Shown here: in pieces, positions 60,050 to 64,000 of the stretch | Numbering within the stretch: the stretch's first letter is position 1 | How the letters are laid out: each line of letters begins with the position of its first letter | NCBI GenBank assembly: GCA_944325435.1 | Contig: CALVAC010000002.1 | Span: 62,001-126,000, forward strand | Reading direction: 5' to 3' | Source: an uncultured Bacteroidales bacterium | GTDB lineage: Bacteria; Bacteroidota; Bacteroidia; Bacteroidales; UBA932 | DNA: 64,000 nt | The notes under the pieces: generated by a model | Told to the model about the DNA's origin: nothing | Databases searched by the model: none | What the model saw: only the letters and a program-made list of their open reading frames with translations | Program-made: the position numbers and the translations under genes

Positions 60050-61894
60050 TTATACTTCCTTCTTTATGCTCAGAGGATTGTATGCCTTGCCGCTTCCTTC
60101 GTAGCCGCTGTTCTTGAAGAACTCCACGAAAGTGAGTCGCAGAGGATGGACAAATGCTCCGAGGCAGGACAGGGCGATGTTGAGCGCATGTCCTATTACG
60201 AATATGATTGCGAAAAGCAGCCAGTTCAGCCCCGGTACAGGACAAGAATTCATCAGCATCTCCCCGAGCATGTTGAATGTGGACCCGAGCATTCCTCCTG
60301 CAAGTCCGAGTGCATAGAGCCGGATAAAGCTCAATGTGTCTCCCAGCAGTCCTGTCGCCATATTGTAGGTGTCCCACAGTCCTGCCCCTATATTCACGAA
60401 CGGGTTACGCTTCATATCGTTGAAGATATAGATCCCGAGTCCGGACACGACAGCCAGGGCGATGAAAATCCATTTGGTGACATCTGACCGGAGGATGCCG
60501 AGAAACGTGATCCCGGCGAGTATGATGCCTCCGACAATCAGCATTGTCCAGCCCCAGGTGCTCAAGGTGTTCCTGAATCCGAACCTGTGCGTGTAGCAGG
60601 CTGTCTTCATTATCATCGCGACGCAGATGTTGAACACACCGATGCCGATGGCAAGCACCATTGCGGCAGGGAATCCTCCTACCTCGCCATCCAGCATTCC
60701 TTTCTTCATCCACTCAGGGATGAAGCCCATTGTCAGCATATCGAACCCGAAGAATGTGTGCATGAATATCCCGATGAAGAATGTCCCGACACCGAGGGTC
60801 ATAACAAGAGGTGCAAGCTTGGCGAGGCTGGCGACCTTCTTCTTGAGTATCGCACCTACGGCTATCAGTACAAGCCCGTATCCTGCATCCCCGAGACACA
60901 GTCCGAAGAACAGCATGAAGAACGGAGCGAGCACCGGCGTAGGGTCGTATTCCTTGTATTCAGGCATACCGTACATTCCTGTCAGGACTTCAAACATGCT
61001 TGCGAACCTGTTGTTCCTTAACTTGATAGGCGGATTGTCCTCTTCCGTGGCTTCCTCTGCCATATAGAGAATATCCATCCTGTCGAATTCTTCCTTAAGC
61101 CTGCTGTCCAGTCCAGATGGAGCAAACCCCGTGAAGACATTGATCCTGTCCTCTGCAGCAGTTTCCCTGGCGCTGTCTGCGAGATACAGGTCAAGTTCGG
61201 TGAGTTGACGGTCATATTCAGCCTGTAGATCCTGTATGTGGTCAGCAAGTCCGAGAAGTGTTCCCTTTTCTCTGATGATATCCCTGCGGATGTTTTCCGC
61301 TTCAGCTATGGCATCCCCGTATGACCCTCCGGGAGCAGGGGATTCCTTTACAGGGAAACTGTATTCAGATGAGGCCTCAGTCACTGTCACGAACCATACA
61401 TTGTTGTTGTCCTCGTTGATTTTCTGCAGCGGATACAACTCTTTCCAGGATTCATCGAAAGACTTTTTCGGCACTGTGTAGAACCTGACTTTCAGACCTG
61501 ACTTCGCGAGGTCCGTGAGGGTCTTGCTGTCGAATTCCCCCCATGGCATCCGGGCCTTGGCAGTCCTTGTGGCTCCTGCAAGTGCGTTCTGGAGTTCGGC
61601 TATCCGTGCAACGGCCCGAGAAGTCCGGGCAGACAGTTCCGTACTGCATTCCGTCCTTTTTGCCGCTTCCTCGATAGCCTGTCTGTCAGGGTCATCTCTG
61701 TAATCGACCTTTTTGAGGGTTGAGAGCGCACGCTTCTCGGCTCCTGCGTTTTCCAGCATTGAAGCGGAGCGTTCATCTACAGGTTTTCTCGAGCGTGTGA
61801 TATCCACGACCCCGAGTTCCTGGAGATGCCGGAGAAAACTTTCAGTCTCCTCATTCAGGAGAATGAAAGAATATCTGGTCATTTTCTCTACCAT
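60050..61894 (-). CDS. ntpI: V-type ATP synthase subunit I (a-type stator)
   Basis: The 614-residue protein has a soluble N-terminal coiled-coil half and a C-terminal membrane domain of about seven helices (from VLAPFFMLFFGLCLGDAGYG onward). The essential Arg lies near FIRLYALGLAGGML. It holds the stator and provides the ion half-channels beside the K ring. Confidence 0.92.
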   Translation of the reverse strand: MVEKMTRYSFILLNEETESFLRHLQELGVVDITRSRKPVDERSASMLENAGAEKRALSTLKKVDYRDDPDRQAIEEAAKRTECSTELSARTSRAVARIAELQNALAGATRTAKARMPWGEFDSKTLTDLAKSGLKVRFYTVPKKSFDESWKELYPLQKINEDNNNVWFVTVTEASSEYSFPVKESPAPGGSYGDAIAEAENIRRDIIREKGTLLGLADHIQDLQAEYDRQLTELDLYLADSARETAAEDRINVFTGFAPSGLDSRLKEEFDRMDILYMAEEATEEDNPPIKLRNNRFASMFEVLTGMYGMPEYKEYDPTPVLAPFFMLFFGLCLGDAGYGLVLIAVGAILKKKVASLAKLAPLVMTLGVGTFFIGIFMHTFFGFDMLTMGFIPEWMKKGMLDGEVGGFPAAMVLAIGIGVFNICVAMIMKTACYTHRFGFRNTLSTWGWTMLIVGGIILAGITFLGILRSDVTKWIFIALAVVSGLGIYIFNDMKRNPFVNIGAGLWDTYNMATGLLGDTLSFIRLYALGLAGGMLGSTFNMLGEMLMNSCPVPGLNWLLFAIIFVIGHALNIALSCLGAFVHPLRLTFVEFFKNSGYEGSGKAYNPLSIKKEV

Positions 61895-62499
61895 ACCTGT
61901 TCCTCCTCCTCTTCTTGTTCATGTCTGTTCTTGACTATCTTGGAGGCTGCCTTTGTCAGGTTCTCCTCATCCTCCATATAGCGTCTGATCTTGCGGATAG
62001 CCTCCTGGTAACCCGGAATCTGCACCTTTTCATAAAGGTTGACCTTCTGGGTGGTCTTCTTCCGGTTGAAGTCGAGTATCCTGCTTTTCTCCGTATAGAC
62101 TTCCGACTCTATGCCGAGACGGGACAGTTCCTTGAGTATGGCGACTCCGTCTGCATACCACACAGGTTTGGAGAATGCGTTGAAGTCGTGGATTTCATAG
62201 TGTATCTCCTTGAGTGACGGTGTCTTCACTCCGGCGACTTTCACTGTTTCAAGATCGACATCAGTAATGGATATCAGACCCGGGTCGAACTCGTTCCACA
62301 GCGCAGCAAGATAGTCGTACCGTTTGAGGGAGGCTTCAAGATCCGCTACAAGCCTCTCCGCCTTGTTCTTGGCAAGCCGCACTTCAAGGCGGAGCGCCGA
62401 TTCCTTGTTCTTCAGTGTCGGAAGGGCGTTCTGCCTCATCTTCAGCTGCTTGCTGATGTTGTTCAGTGAGGTCTTGTTGTATTGGAATTTGATTGCCAT
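61888..62499 (-). CDS. ntpD: V-type ATP synthase subunit D (central stalk)
   Basis: The 203-residue protein is a long helical hairpin (IKFQYNKTSLNNISKQLKMR at the start; a C-terminal helix with KAASKIVKNRHEQ), typical of the D subunit rotor shaft. It overlaps the subunit I start by seven bases. Confidence 0.9.
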   Translation of the reverse strand: MAIKFQYNKTSLNNISKQLKMRQNALPTLKNKESALRLEVRLAKNKAERLVADLEASLKRYDYLAALWNEFDPGLISITDVDLETVKVAGVKTPSLKEIHYEIHDFNAFSKPVWYADGVAILKELSRLGIESEVYTEKSRILDFNRKKTTQKVNLYEKVQIPGYQEAIRKIRRYMEDEENLTKAASKIVKNRHEQEEEEEQVW

Positions 62500-62508
62500 T
62501 ATGCCGTT

Positions 62509-63834
62509 TTATTTATCTGTTGGCCAGTATTTGTCTATGAGGGCCTGTCTTATGCCGGTTTCGGCCTTGGTGAAATATTTCCCGAAAAGCTCCCACGCCG
62601 TGTCCAGCATCTCGTCAATGGATATGTTGACATCGATGGCGAGCAGCCTTGTGGCATATTCCTTGGCGAAATCCAGGCACCTGAGGTCGTAGTCGCTCAG
62701 ATCGAATCCGTTCTCGAGTTTCGTCTTGGCGTTCTGTGCATCCGAATACAGACGCACGGCGGTGTTCATCACCTGGTTGTGGTCTTCCCTGGTCTGCTTG
62801 CCTATCACCAGCTGTTTAAGACGGGAAAGGGACCTGAACGGGTCGATGATCACCTTCCCTGAATCAGGGTCCGCCCTCAGATACAGCTGTCCCTCTGTGA
62901 TGTATCCCGTGTTGTCAGGAATGGCATGCGTAATGTCCCCGTCATTCAGGGTTGTGACGGCTATGATGGTGATTGAACCTCCGTCGGGAAGCTGGACAGC
63001 CTTTTCGTAGATCTTTGCAAGGTCTGAATAGAGTGAACCCGGCATCGAGTCCTTGGACGGGATCTGGTCCATCCTGTTGCTGACAATGCTCAGGGCATCA
63101 GCATAGAGGGTCATATCCGTGAGGAGCACCAGCACCTTCTCGTTCCTGTCCACTGCGAAATATTCTGCAGCGGTAAGAGCCATATCAGGAATCAGAAGCC
63201 GTTCTACAGGAGGTTCTTCAGTGGTGTTGACAAAGCTGATGATCTTGCCGAGGGCTCCGGCCGCCTCGAACTCATGGCGGAAATAGAGATAGTCATCGTT
63301 GGACAGCCCCATTCCTCCGAGGATGATCTTGTCGACATCCGCACGTAGGGCTACCTGTGCCATCACATTGTTGTACGGCTGGTCCGGGTCTGCGAAGAAC
63401 GGGATTTTCTGCCCCGATACGATAGTGTTGTTGAGGTCAATGCCGGCAATGCCTGTAGGGATCAGCTGCGATGGCTGTCTTCTCTTGTACGGGTTGACTG
63501 ACGGCCCTCCGATCTGCCTTTCTTCCCCCTCGATTTCAGGACCTCCATCTATAGGTTCTCCGTATGCGTTGAAGAAACGGCCCGAAAGCTCGTCGCTGAC
63601 CTTCAGTACAGGAGGGTGTCCGAGAAATGTCACCTGCGCATCTGTCGGGATGCCCTCCGTCCCCGAAAATATCTGGAGGGTGACCATATCCCCCTTGGTC
63701 TTGACCACCTGCGCCAGCCTGCCGTCGACTGTCGCCAGCTCATCGTTGGCCACTCCTGTAGCCTTGAGGGACACTGTGGCCTTGGTGATGCTCTCCAGCT
63801 GGGTATATATCCTTTGGTATGCCTTATTTGCCAT
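62509..63834 (-). CDS. ntpB: V-type ATP synthase subunit B
   Basis: The 441-residue regulatory subunit begins MANKAYQRIYTQLESITKA and has the B-type nucleotide-binding fold without a canonical Walker A. It has FFADPDQPYNNVMAQ at the P-loop position, LLTDMTLYADAL, GSLYSDLAKIYEKA and a C-terminal helical domain. It alternates with subunit A in the catalytic head. Confidence 0.93.
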   Translation of the reverse strand: MANKAYQRIYTQLESITKATVSLKATGVANDELATVDGRLAQVVKTKGDMVTLQIFSGTEGIPTDAQVTFLGHPPVLKVSDELSGRFFNAYGEPIDGGPEIEGEERQIGGPSVNPYKRRQPSQLIPTGIAGIDLNNTIVSGQKIPFFADPDQPYNNVMAQVALRADVDKIILGGMGLSNDDYLYFRHEFEAAGALGKIISFVNTTEEPPVERLLIPDMALTAAEYFAVDRNEKVLVLLTDMTLYADALSIVSNRMDQIPSKDSMPGSLYSDLAKIYEKAVQLPDGGSITIIAVTTLNDGDITHAIPDNTGYITEGQLYLRADPDSGKVIIDPFRSLSRLKQLVIGKQTREDHNQVMNTAVRLYSDAQNAKTKLENGFDLSDYDLRCLDFAKEYATRLLAIDVNISIDEMLDTAWELFGKYFTKAETGIRQALIDKYWPTDK

Positions 63835-64000
63835 TGCTGATCAGATTATTGAGTTGTTCCTGGTAACTGTTGAAGTCCGCGCTTCTGAACTCTGAATAGT
63901 TCATCTGCCTGAGCAGGTTGATAGCCTCGTTGAAGAATTTGCGGCACTGTTCGAAGTCGTCGAAGTCAAAGTTCCTGTCGCAGATCCCGAGCACGAGCCT
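63824..64000 (-). CDS. ntpA: V-type ATP synthase subunit A, C-terminal end (partial)
   Basis: The last 58 codons are in the window, including FDFDDFEQCRKFFNEAINLL and ending QLNNLISNGK. The stop overlaps the subunit B start by 11 bases (ATGGCAAATAA). It is the catalytic ATP-hydrolysing or synthesising subunit; the rest lies beyond base 64000. Confidence 0.85.
   Translation of the reverse strand, partial: RLVLGICDRNFDFDDFEQCRKFFNEAINLLRQMNYSEFRSADFNSYQEQLNNLISNGK

Overview
The window is chromosomal DNA of a Bacteroidales bacterium that carries one apparently complete siphovirus-type prophage of about 43.6 kb. The host assignment rests on SusC/SusD-type outer-membrane genes, Bacteroidetes promoters (TTTG, about 19-20 bases, then TAnnTTTG), a V-type ATPase operon, a type B L31 gene and the general lack of Shine-Dalgarno sites. 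Genus cannot be fixed from the sequence alone.

Layout. Bases 1-994 are host: the end of a 2-hydroxyacid-dehydrogenase-like gene and a bidirectional terminator. The prophage runs from a 17-bp direct repeat at 995-1011 to its copy at 44550-44566, which lies in the 3' end of a tRNA-Glu(CTC) gene. From left to right it holds: a divergent repressor, a methylase-like gene and a tyrosine recombinase (1.1-3.3 kb); small early genes and a primase-helicase (3.3-8.2 kb); a histidine kinase plus receiver-nuclease pair (8.3-10 kb); RNA cassette A and a HigBA pair (10.4-11.6 kb); an array of CTACA/TGTAG motifs (11.9-12.1 kb); prohead protease, capsid and terminase (12.1-20.2 kb); a ClpP/SppA-like protease cargo and RNA cassette B (20.4-22.2 kb); portal and connector genes (22.2-26.5 kb); a toxin-antitoxin-chaperone operon and RNA cassette C (26.6-28.6 kb); tail genes with a 1451-residue tape measure (28.6-38.6 kb); lysis genes (38.6-40.5 kb); small accessory genes, a candidate sense/antisense RNA locus and RNA cassette D (40.6-43.2 kb); and the right-end integrase (43.2-44.4 kb). 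Host genes resume with a DMT-like membrane protein, a phosphohexomutase, a NamZ-like gene, a SusC/SusD locus with lipoproteins, two DUF5117-type metalloprotease homologues (one with its zinc site destroyed), L31 and a V-type ATPase operon (K, I, D, B, A).

The most unusual content is a repeated RNA element in four places (10.43, 21.65, 28.02 and 42.63 kb). Each copy has its own promoter and a roughly 180-base structured leader with a probable pseudoknot. A copy-specific 17-base 'antitag' in the middle is complementary both to the 5' end of the transcript ('tag prime', weakened by G-U pairs) and to the first codons of the downstream gene ('tag', almost perfect). The tags differ completely among copies but always match within a copy. 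Three copies precede nearly identical basic proteins of about 100 residues; the fourth precedes an unrelated protein. The layout recalls the seqA-seqB-seqC leader of satellite phage P4 and the C4 antisense RNA of P1/P7, so an RNA-based switch or immunity system with four separate specificities is a reasonable hypothesis. All four copies lie just downstream of accessory, often defence-like, cargo.
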